This document shows positions 1 through 5,229 of a stretch of 6,621 nucleotides of DNA, piece by piece; position 1 is the stretch's first letter; each line of letters starts with the position of its first letter. The DNA lies in NCBI GenBank assembly GCA_022750355.1, contig JAKIVW010000103.1, forward strand, positions 1 to 6,621, read 5' to 3'. Both the position numbers and the translations under genes were made by a program. Source of the stretch: Thermoplasmata archaeon. Its GTDB lineage: Archaea; Thermoplasmatota; Thermoplasmata; Lutacidiplasmatales; UBA184. Below the pieces are notes generated by a model. It was not told the origin of the DNA and did no database searches. It saw only the letters and a program-made list of their open reading frames with translations.

Positions 1-217
1 CAGTACGGTCCACGATCTCGGCCAGAATCTCGGCATTTCGAGACAGGTCCGAGCCCTTGCGGTCGGCGGGAAGGTCGACGGCGAGATGGATGGTCGCTGC
101 GAGCACGTTGACCCGGTCGGGGCGACGCACCGACAGCGGTTTCCGGATTCCCGATAGGCCCACGGACCGAAGTTGGAGGCGTCCCCGCGCGGGAGACATG
201 GCGTGGACGTCCTTCAT
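1..217 (-). CDS. mptA: GTP cyclohydrolase MptA (type IV), N-terminal fragment
   Basis: Partial gene; 72 N-terminal residues are visible and the rest lies beyond the left edge. Reading the minus strand from ATG at 217 gives a protein with VGLSGIRKPL near residues 19-28 and VDLPADRKGSDLSRNAE at residues 47-63. These match the N-terminal strand and the conserved DLP..RKG..(M/L)SRN block of the MptA/FolE2 (type IB) GTP cyclohydrolase family. In archaea MptA is an iron-dependent cytosolic enzyme that turns GTP into 7,8-dihydroneopterin 2',3'-cyclic phosphate, the first step towards tetrahydromethanopterin or other pterins. ATG217 is preferred because an AATTAA box lies 23 nt upstream, fitting a leaderless transcript. 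A GTG four codons upstream is in frame but less well placed. The SRN form of the motif and the archaeal promoter favour MptA over bacterial FolE2. Metal-binding and catalytic residues further downstream cannot be checked. Confidence 0.88.
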   Translation of the reverse strand, partial: MKDVHAMSPARGRLQLRSVGLSGIRKPLSVRRPDRVNVLAATIHLAVDLPADRKGSDLSRNAEILAEIVDRT

Positions 218-240
218 CGCGCGGACCACGAGGGCGTGGC

Positions 241-246
241 TTAATT
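241..246. promoter_or_regulatory. Shared palindromic AT box between mptA and the DUF59 gene
   Basis: TTAATT is self-complementary and is the only AT-rich hexamer in this GC-rich intergenic stretch. It ends 23 nt before the mptA ATG on the minus strand and 24 nt before a CTG at 271 on the plus strand. This is the spacing expected for a TATA-like element driving leaderless transcripts in both directions. That one box serves both genes is inference from symmetry; no transcription start site is known here. Confidence 0.55.
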
Positions 247-270
247 GGGTTACCTCCGAGCAAGCGACCT

Positions 271-597
271 CTGCCTTCGGCCCCTACCGGTCCCTACTCC
301 GAGCGCGAACGACTGATCACCGAGAATCTCAAGCAGATCTACGACCCCGAGATCCCGATGAACATCGTCGACCTCGGCCTCATCTACGGATTCGAGTGGG
401 CCGGGGACGATGTCACCCTCAAGATGACGCTCACGGCCCCGGGGTGCCCGGTGGCCGGAATCCTCGCGGAAGAGGTCAAGAACGCGATCGAAAAGGTTCC
501 GCTCATCCACGGCGCGAAGGTGGACCTCATCTGGGATCCCCCGTGGACTCCCGAGCGGATGAGCGAGTTTGCCAAGCGCCAGTTCGGCTACATGTAA
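271..597 (+). CDS. MIP18/DUF59 family (SufT-like) iron-sulfur cluster assembly protein, probable CTG start
   Basis: With the CTG at 271 as start the product has 108 residues, a normal size for this single-domain family. The signature YDPEIPMNIVDLGLIY lies at residues 24-39, the conserved cysteine is C59 in TAPGCP, and the end carries WDPPWTPERMS, typical of SufT-like proteins. Members help mature or deliver Fe-S clusters in the cytosol; the cysteine is the likely functional residue. The first in-frame ATG (358) falls inside the DPEIP motif and would delete the first helix and part of the signature, so it is unlikely to be the true start. No in-frame ATG, GTG or TTG exists between the AT box at 241-246 and 358. 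The CTG sits 24 nt after that box. A sequencing error hiding a normal start is the main alternative. Whether it acts as a SufT, a PaaD-like or a general MIP18 protein cannot be decided; no suf genes are adjacent. Confidence 0.85.
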   Translation: MPSAPTGPYSERERLITENLKQIYDPEIPMNIVDLGLIYGFEWAGDDVTLKMTLTAPGCPVAGILAEEVKNAIEKVPLIHGAKVDLIWDPPWTPERMSEFAKRQFGYM

Positions 598-621
598 TCG
601 GGCGGGTCCGGGGTCGATCCA

Positions 622-650
622 AACGGGTTAGCCCGTTGACGAACGGGCTA
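622..650 (+). repeat. Perfect 9-bp hairpin with a competing 6-bp hairpin before the oxidase gene
   Basis: Positions 629-637 (TAGCCCGTT) and 642-650 (AACGGGCTA) are exact reverse complements around a 4-nt loop, GACG. A further copy, AACGGG at 622-627, can pair instead with CCCGTT at 632-637 around TTAG. The two stems share one arm and are therefore mutually exclusive. The element fills most of the 67-nt gap between the DUF59 stop and the oxidase ATG. No T-run follows it, so a plain terminator is not obvious. An operator, mRNA processing site or attenuator is possible; its role is unknown. Confidence 0.6.
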
Positions 651-664
651 CTCAGGACAGCAGA

Positions 665-1801
665 ATGGGAGAACTGTCGGGGTCGCGAGGGGTCGGTCCT
701 CGGGCTCCGCAAGAAACCTCCGAGGAAGCATTCCTCAGTCTGGGGGACCTGGAGGAAGCCGCCTCGCGCAAGGTCGCACCGGCTTTCTGGAACTACGTCC
801 AGGGGGGCGCGGCGGAGGAGATCACCCTGCGCGATAACCGGGCCGCGTTCCATCGACGCACTCTCCGCCCCCGGGTGCTGGTAGATGTCACCGAGCTCGA
901 CCCCACCACCACGATCTTGGGAAACGCGGTTCGGGCCCCTTACTTCGTGTGCCCGACCGCCTACCACGGTTCGATCCACCCGGATGCGGAGATGGGCACG
1001 GCGCGCGCGGCCAGCGCGGCAGGGATCCTGGCGGCCTTTAGCACGCTCTCAAGCGCCTCGCTCGAGGAGATCGCGGCCGCGGCCCCGGCCGGGCCCCGCT
1101 GGTTTCAGCTCTACTTGCAACCGGAGTTTTCGGCAACCCGTCGCTTGGTCGAGCGCGCGGTTGGGGCCGGATATTCCGCGATCGTTCTGACGGTGGATCT
1201 TCCGGTGCTCGCCAACCGCGACCGGCAAGCCCACGGAGGCTTCGCGCTCGCCGCGTGGCCCCCGCTCGGCAACGGAGCCGACATCTCGGCCCCCGCCCGC
1301 GGTTTCGGTACCCTCGAGGACCACTTCACGCTACGACCCGACACTGGGGTCGGATGGGAGATCATCGATCGACTCCGCGCGCTCTCCGACCTACCGATCG
1401 TGGTCAAGGGGATCCTGACGGCCGACGACGCTTCCCGAGCGGTCGAACACGGTGCTCGGGCCGTGATCGTCTCGAACCACGGGGGCCGTCAACTCGACGG
1501 GGCACCGGCGAGCTTGGACGCGTTGCCGGAAGTCGTCGCGGCGGTCGGTTCGCGGGCCGAGGTCTACCTCGATGGAGGTGTCCGACGCGGCAGCGACATC
1601 GTGATGGCGCTGGGCCTGGGCGCCCGCGCCGTCGGGATCGGTCGACCCATCCTCTGGGGACTCGGGGCCGAAGGGGAGCGAGGGGTGCGACGGGTCCTGT
1701 CCCTACTCATGACGGACCTCCTGACGACGATGGCCCTGACCGGGCGTCGACGTATTTCCGAGATCGATGCGAGCGTCCTGGGACCCATGCGGCCCACTTG
1801 A
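665..1801 (+). CDS. FMN-dependent alpha-hydroxy-acid oxidase/dehydrogenase (glycolate/lactate oxidase family)
   Basis: A 378-residue soluble TIM-barrel flavoprotein predicted to oxidise an L-2-hydroxy acid to the 2-keto acid. The catalytic set is complete. Y44 (NYVQGGA), Y150 (WFQLYL) and R185 (ANRDRQ) are substrate-binding positions; K248 (VVKGILTADDA) lies by the flavin; H272 and R275 (SNHGGRQLD) are the base and the carboxylate-binding arginine. D303-GGVRRG and GIGRPILWG bind the FMN phosphate. Numbers refer to the ATG at 665. The GPRWFQ and NRDR segments look closer to lactate oxidase than to plant glycolate oxidase, and the tryptophan of the glycolate oxidase STWA segment is replaced by leucine (L128). 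The exact acid and the electron acceptor remain open. Oxidase activity would release H2O2. There is no clear AT box at the expected distance, so the gene may be co-transcribed with the DUF59 gene across the hairpin in the gap. The first 20 residues are not conserved and the start is less certain than the rest. Confidence 0.92.
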   Translation: MGELSGSRGVGPRAPQETSEEAFLSLGDLEEAASRKVAPAFWNYVQGGAAEEITLRDNRAAFHRRTLRPRVLVDVTELDPTTTILGNAVRAPYFVCPTAYHGSIHPDAEMGTARAASAAGILAAFSTLSSASLEEIAAAAPAGPRWFQLYLQPEFSATRRLVERAVGAGYSAIVLTVDLPVLANRDRQAHGGFALAAWPPLGNGADISAPARGFGTLEDHFTLRPDTGVGWEIIDRLRALSDLPIVVKGILTADDASRAVEHGARAVIVSNHGGRQLDGAPASLDALPEVVAAVGSRAEVYLDGGVRRGSDIVMALGLGARAVGIGRPILWGLGAEGERGVRRVLSLLMTDLLTTMALTGRRRISEIDASVLGPMRPT

Positions 1802-1827
1802 GCGGCCTCTCGAACCCCCAGGGCAAG

Positions 1828-1836
1828 TTTCAAAAT
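1828..1836 (+). promoter_or_regulatory. TATA-like box for the GNAT gene
   Basis: TTTCAAAAT is the only AT-rich run in the 58-nt gap between the oxidase stop and the GNAT start. It ends 23 nt before ATG 1860, the same spacing as at other genes in this window, implying a separate leaderless transcript. No Shine-Dalgarno-like sequence precedes the ATG, which sits in a run of C and G. Confidence 0.55.
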
Positions 1837-1859
1837 CCTAGGCCCAATCGCCCCGCCCC

Positions 1860-2417
1860 ATGATCGTCCGCGAGCTGCGATGGAACGATTTCGAGCCGTT
1901 GACCGAGATGTACTTTCACCTGTATGAGGAGCGAGCGGCGGGCGAATCGATCGGGATCAGCCTGTTCGCCGAGCGCCCGAGCACGGTCGACGAGGTGGAG
2001 TGGTTCGCGAACCTGTATCGGAAATGCCTCGAACGGCAATGGTTCACCTCCATCGCGGAGGAGGACGGCCGAGCGATCGGGAACTGCACGATCCAGCCCC
2101 AGACCGTGCGAGCGGACAGCGAGCTCGGCCACATCGGGGTGCTGGGGATCCTGGTCGACCATCGCTTCCGGGGAAAGGGGGCCGGACGCGCCTTGATGAT
2201 CCACGCGCTCGAGCAGGCCCGCGGCCGCTTCGAGATCATCCGACTGAGCGTCTTCGCGGACAATCTTCGTGCCAAAGAGCTCTACCGTCGGCTGGGCTTC
2301 GAAACGTACGGGCGGCTCCCGCGAGCGATCCATCGCGGCGACCGGTACATCGATGAGGAGTTCATGTTCCTCGACCTCGGGAAATGGGCGGCGCCCCCCG
2401 GGGCCCCGAATCGTTAA
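1860..2417 (+). CDS. GNAT family N-acetyltransferase
   Basis: A 185-residue protein with the GNAT fold. Residues 92-113 form motif A: a beta-strand (IGVLGILVDHRF) followed by the acetyl-CoA pyrophosphate loop R-G-K-G-A-G at 104-109. Motif B follows, with the F-x-D-N-x-x-A-x-x-L-Y-x-x-x-G-F pattern at residues 132-147, whose tyrosine (Y142) is the usual general acid. It should transfer an acyl group from acyl-CoA to an amine in the cytosol. The layout is like that of small RimI/ribosomal-type or amino-acid acetyltransferases, but the substrate cannot be read from sequence. The start is fixed by the AT box 23 nt upstream and by the near-immediate first beta-strand (MIVREL). Its stop codon lies within the AT box of the next gene. 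Confidence 0.9.
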   Translation: MIVRELRWNDFEPLTEMYFHLYEERAAGESIGISLFAERPSTVDEVEWFANLYRKCLERQWFTSIAEEDGRAIGNCTIQPQTVRADSELGHIGVLGILVDHRFRGKGAGRALMIHALEQARGRFEIIRLSVFADNLRAKELYRRLGFETYGRLPRAIHRGDRYIDEEFMFLDLGKWAAPPGAPNR

Positions 2418-2418
2418 A
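2414..2418 (+). promoter_or_regulatory. TATA-like box for the DUF1684 gene, overlapping the GNAT stop
   Basis: TTAAA at 2414-2418 includes the TAA stop of the GNAT gene (2415-2417) and ends 24 nt before ATG 2443. The spacing matches the other presumed leaderless promoters here. The short intergenic region (25 nt) could also allow read-through from the GNAT gene. Confidence 0.5.
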
Positions 2419-2442
2419 CCCCGAGGGGCCTCGCTCCGCCCG

Positions 2443-3198
2443 ATGGGCGAAAGCGACGTCTGGAAGAACGAGCTCGATGAGGAGCGTCGCCACAAGGATG
2501 ACTTCATGGCTCGGCACCGTGAGTCCCCGTTCATCTCGGCCCGGGTGCCGTTCCACGAACTTCGCTACTTCCCCCCCGACACTGCCTTTCGCGTGCGCGC
2601 GCGACTCGAGCGCCTCCCGGTGCCTGCGGAAGCCTACCTGCGAACGAGTCGGGACGGCTCGGCGGTCATGCGATATCTCGGGGAGCTTCACTTTACGATC
2701 GGGAAGTCGGCCGTTCACCTCCGGCTCTATCACGCCGGTGAAGGGGTCGGCACGTCGGTCTTCGTTCCGTTCCGGGACTCGACCAGCGGACGGGACAGCT
2801 ACGGGCCCGGACGGTACTTGACGCTCGAGCTCAACGAGTCGGACGAGTACGACCTCGATTTCAACCGGGCGTTCAACCCCTATTGCGCCTACACGGACGA
2901 CTTCGAGTGCGCTTTTCCCCCGGCCGAGAACGACCTTCCGGTCGCCATCCGGGCCGGTGAAAAAGTATGGGCGGCCGACAAGAACCCCGCTGCGCCCTCC
3001 TCGATCATGATCGAAGCCGTCGCCAAGTACCGGGCGGCCAAATCCGGCGGCAAGCCGGCCCCGAAGCCGTCCATGAAGGTGTCTCGTTCTTCCCGAGCCC
3101 GACCCCGCGCCCGGCCGGCAAAGGCGGCTCGCAAAGCACCGGCGTCGAGGGCCAAGTCCCGGTCTAAAGGTTCGGGAAAAGCCCCAAGATCCCGATAG
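2443..3198 (+). CDS. DUF1684 domain protein with basic C-terminal tail
   Basis: A 251-residue protein. Residues 7-176 match the DUF1684 family as I know it: an N-terminal helix with an ESPF element (27-30), LRYFPPD (40-46), then F-R-D-S-T-S-G-R-D-S-Y-G-P-G-R-Y (110-125), DFNRAFNPYCAY (139-150), and C156 followed by PPAEN and AIRAGEK (159-174). The family is widespread but has no established biochemical function. Residues 197-251 form a low-complexity tail rich in Lys, Arg, Ala, Pro and Ser, resembling histone H1-type tails. Nucleic-acid or membrane binding by this tail is inference only. ATG 2443 is chosen because an AT box ends 24 nt upstream and conservation begins soon after; the open frame extends further upstream but would overlap the GNAT gene. 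The last 35 bp overlap the 3' end of the convergent marC-family gene, so part of the tail is encoded opposite MarC codons. Confidence 0.85.
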   Translation: MGESDVWKNELDEERRHKDDFMARHRESPFISARVPFHELRYFPPDTAFRVRARLERLPVPAEAYLRTSRDGSAVMRYLGELHFTIGKSAVHLRLYHAGEGVGTSVFVPFRDSTSGRDSYGPGRYLTLELNESDEYDLDFNRAFNPYCAYTDDFECAFPPAENDLPVAIRAGEKVWAADKNPAAPSSIMIEAVAKYRAAKSGGKPAPKPSMKVSRSSRARPRARPAKAARKAPASRAKSRSKGSGKAPRSR

Positions 3199-3793
3199 CC
3201 ACGAACTGGACCCCCACGGCCGCGAGCAGGAGTCCCAACACCCGGGTCATCGCCATCACGCCGACCCGTCCGAACGCTCGCAGGATCCGCTGACCGTAGC
3301 GGAAGATGAGATAGGAAAGGATGGTCACCACTCCGATCGCGACGAACGTGGCCACGATCACGAACGGGTCGCTGCCGGAGTTCCCCTCGTAGATCATCAC
3401 GGTCGATATGGCACCGGGTCCCGCGAGGAGAGGGATCCCGAGCGGCACGATGCCGATCTCACCTCGACGGGAAGGGTCGTCCTCCCCGGGGGAGAGTTTC
3501 GTTCGGGTCACCTCCCCCCGCAGCATGTCGTAGGCGACCAGGAAGAGCAGGATGCCGCCGGCGACTTCGAACGCCGCGAGGGTGAAGCCAAAAGCCACGA
3601 ACAGGAAGCGTCCGACCAACGCAAACGTGGTGAGTACCGCGGCCAGGGTGACGATGGCCCGGCTGAGTACGACTTGGCGGTCCTTCGCATCAAAGCCGTC
3701 GGTCAACGACACGAAGAAGGGCAATGTGCCGATAGGATCCACCAACGCGAAGATCGTGACGATGATGGCCGCGTAGACTGCGAGGTTGAACAT
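3164..3793 (-). CDS. MarC (UPF0056) family integral membrane protein
   Basis: A 209-residue hydrophobic protein with about six predicted membrane segments: roughly residues 4-28, 45-66, 68-90, 115-135, 144-164 and 185-206. The family hallmarks are D-P-I-G-T-L-P at 19-25 (usually NPIG or DPIG) and the second-half repeat L-L-A-G-P-G-A-I at 122-129, as expected of an internally duplicated membrane fold. The name comes from 'multiple antibiotic resistance', but the drug-resistance role was not borne out for E. coli MarC, and the transported substrate, if any, is unknown. It lies 71 nt downstream of the methyltransferase gene on the same strand. I see no AT box at leaderless distance before its ATG, so co-transcription or a leadered transcript is likely. 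Its 3' end overlaps the DUF1684 gene by 35 bp. Confidence 0.92.
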   Translation of the reverse strand: MFNLAVYAAIIVTIFALVDPIGTLPFFVSLTDGFDAKDRQVVLSRAIVTLAAVLTTFALVGRFLFVAFGFTLAAFEVAGGILLFLVAYDMLRGEVTRTKLSPGEDDPSRRGEIGIVPLGIPLLAGPGAISTVMIYEGNSGSDPFVIVATFVAIGVVTILSYLIFRYGQRILRAFGRVGVMAMTRVLGLLLAAVGVQFVAIGILGLFPNL

Positions 3794-3864
3794 CGGAGGG
3801 ACCCGGCGCGTGCGGGCAGGGACTCCCCGAGCCCATGAAGGCTTCTATCCTGCCGGGAAAGCCG

Positions 3865-4653
3865 CTATCGAACGGCGGCCAGCACCCGGCTCTCCCCCGA
3901 AGACCACACCAGATCGACTTCCCGAAAGCCGGCGCGCCGGAGCCGGACCCGATGCCCCGCGAGGTCCGGGGTCGGGGTTCCCATGTGTTCGTGGGGGAAC
4001 CGTCGCGCCCGAAGCGCCAACTCTCCACGAAGGTGCGGTTCACGGGCAATTGCCGTCCACCATTCGGTCCAATCCTCCGCGCGTGAGGACCGCGGTCGGG
4101 GAGGGGAACGACTGGAAGGGCGGCGAAGTTCGCGCGCGGCCGCGCGGAGCTTTTTGGCTCCCGCCGGCATCGAGATCTGGTCGGCGTTCAGAAGGACGCC
4201 TCCGGGCCGGAGGATTCGGAAGAGGTCTCGGTAGAAGCGTCCCAGTTGGGGTCCCGTGAGCCAGTGAAGGGCGGTCGAGGAGAGGGCCGCGTCGTAGCGT
4301 CCCGACGGAAGGCTCGAGCTCCAACCTCGAGCGCGGAGGTCGGCGTCGACCCAGGTCATCCGACCGGCGACCGAGCCAAGCCCGCTCGCCCCCAAGCGGA
4401 GGAGTACGGGGTCGAAATCGACCCCGACAGAACGCGCCTGAGGGAAACGGGCGAGCAGACGCTCGGACACCGCCCCCGGCCCGCATCCGAGATCGAGGCA
4501 TCGGGGCCGTCGGCCCACCAACGACTCGACCCAATCGAGCATCGCCGCGAAACGGACCTCCCGCTCCGGTAGCAGGAACGATTGCTGGGCATCCCATCGG
4601 AGCCGCCACTCCATCGCCCGGCCGCGCGTCCACGGGCGCGAAGGGATCGTCAT
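3865..4653 (-). CDS. Class I SAM-dependent methyltransferase
   Basis: A 262-residue cytosolic protein with a Rossmann methyltransferase core. Motif I (SAM binding) is C-L-D-L-G-C-G-P-G-A at 52-61. The acidic end of strand 2 is V-G-V-D-F-D at 76-81. D103/D105 follow strand 3, S-S-T-A-L-H-W-L at 125-132 is motif IV-like, and L-R-P-G-G-V-L-L at 148-155 is the post-motif strand. This layout resembles small-molecule methyltransferases of the Methyltransf_11/25 or trans-aconitate type, but the substrate is not identifiable. Residues 176-196 contain an Arg/Ser/Pro-rich insert. It begins 24 nt after the stop of the upstream small basic-tailed gene, without its own AT box, so the two are probably one transcript. 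ATG at 4614 (residue 14) is an alternative start; the first 13 residues are not conserved-looking. Confidence 0.87.
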   Translation of the reverse strand: MTIPSRPWTRGRAMEWRLRWDAQQSFLLPEREVRFAAMLDWVESLVGRRPRCLDLGCGPGAVSERLLARFPQARSVGVDFDPVLLRLGASGLGSVAGRMTWVDADLRARGWSSSLPSGRYDAALSSTALHWLTGPQLGRFYRDLFRILRPGGVLLNADQISMPAGAKKLRAAARELRRPSSRSPPRPRSSRAEDWTEWWTAIAREPHLRGELALRARRFPHEHMGTPTPDLAGHRVRLRRAGFREVDLVWSSGESRVLAAVR

Positions 4654-4677
4654 GGCGTTCTCGGGACCACGAGCCGA

Positions 4678-5133
4678 TCACGCCTCCGGGTCGGTCGGAG
4701 GGCCCGAGGTAGGACGAGCGCTCGCGGATCGTTTCTTCGAGCGGGGCATCGACGTCACCGTGGGGCGTTTCACGGTGGAAGCGCGGGTCCCCGGGCCCGA
4801 GCGTCGGCGTTTGGCCGACCGCTTCGCGGAAACGAGGTCCCGCGCCTTCAATCGGAGGACCAGCGGCTCTCGATTCGGGTTGGCCAAGAGGAGGAGGTAT
4901 TCGCCGGGGGCTTGGGGGTCGAAATGGATCCGCGCCCGGCCGGAGAGACGGACGCGCTGGACATAGGGTCCCTCCTTGTGGCCGATGAGGAGGACGAACG
5001 AGCGCCCGGGCTTGGGGTTTTCGAGTTCCACGTCGATCTCGCAGGCGGGGGACTCGAGGAGCATTTCGAGCCGAACCGTAGAGACTCCCGAGAGGACGAG
5101 GTACTTCGGTAGGTCCCGCAGCGCGGTCGCCAT
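4678..5133 (-). CDS. Small beta-rich protein of unknown function with basic C-terminal tail
   Basis: I do not recognise a named family. From ATG 5133 the protein has 151 residues. Residues 11-98 alternate short hydrophobic strands (YLVLSG, VRLEMLLES, EIDVELEN, SFVLLIGH, VQRVRLSG, ARIHF, GEYLLLLANP, LVLRLKA), suggesting a compact beta-sandwich, loosely similar to GOLD/emp24-type or other ligand-binding sandwiches. Residues 102-151 are an Arg/Lys/Ser/Pro/Thr-rich disordered tail. There is no signal peptide or membrane segment, so a cytoplasmic location is likely. A longer reading from 5286 would run through its own AT box and the promoter region of the divergent OsmC gene and is rejected. It is first in a probable minus-strand transcript with the methyltransferase. 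The ordered region has coherent codon use, so I regard the gene as real despite the lack of a family match. Confidence 0.72.
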   Translation of the reverse strand: MATALRDLPKYLVLSGVSTVRLEMLLESPACEIDVELENPKPGRSFVLLIGHKEGPYVQRVRLSGRARIHFDPQAPGEYLLLLANPNREPLVLRLKARDLVSAKRSAKRRRSGPGTRASTVKRPTVTSMPRSKKRSASARPTSGPPTDPEA

Positions 5134-5153
5134 GCCGGGGCAAAGGCCGTGGC

Positions 5154-5161
5154 TATCAAAA
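5154..5161 (-). promoter_or_regulatory. TATA-like box for the small beta-rich gene
   Basis: Read on the minus strand this is TTTTGATA, ending 20 nt before ATG 5133 and forming an AT-rich island in GC-rich surroundings. It supports 5133 as the start of a leaderless transcript covering the beta-rich gene and the methyltransferase. Confidence 0.5.
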
Positions 5162-5200
5162 CTTGGGCGGTCCACCCGCGGGCGCGCGTCCGGCGTGGGG

Positions 5201-5206
5201 TTAAAT
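5201..5206 (+). promoter_or_regulatory. TATA-like box for the OsmC gene
   Basis: TTAAAT follows a GGGG run and ends 23 nt before ATG 5230. With the oppositely oriented box at 5154-5161 it makes the 96-nt region 5134-5229 a divergent promoter region. No inverted repeat that would mark a peroxide-responsive operator is evident between the boxes. Confidence 0.6.
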
Positions 5207-5229
5207 CGACCGCCCGGCTGGCACGCGTC

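Noticed and set aside
57..884. Long plus-strand open frame of 275 codons across the left end
   Set aside because: It runs antisense to mptA and through the DUF59 and oxidase genes in another frame. Its translation is low-complexity Arg/Pro/Ser with no motif, as expected from GC-rich shadow frames.
2269..2442. N-terminal extension of the DUF1684 protein over the GNAT gene end
   Set aside because: The extra residues are encoded in a shadow frame of the GNAT motif B region and lack DUF1684 conservation; ATG 2443 has its own AT box.
4151..4155. T5 run that could be an archaeal terminator on the plus strand
   Set aside because: It lies inside the methyltransferase gene on the other strand and no plus-strand gene ends near it.
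4040..5143. 367-codon minus-strand frame across the methyltransferase and beta-rich genes
   Set aside because: It is a proline/arginine-rich shadow of two genes with clear motifs or strand patterns in a different frame.
5149..5229. 27-residue N-terminal extension of OsmC from an upstream in-frame ATG
   Set aside because: The extension is Arg-rich and contains the TTAAAT promoter box. OsmC proteins normally begin near the ATG at 5230, which has the proper box-to-start spacing.
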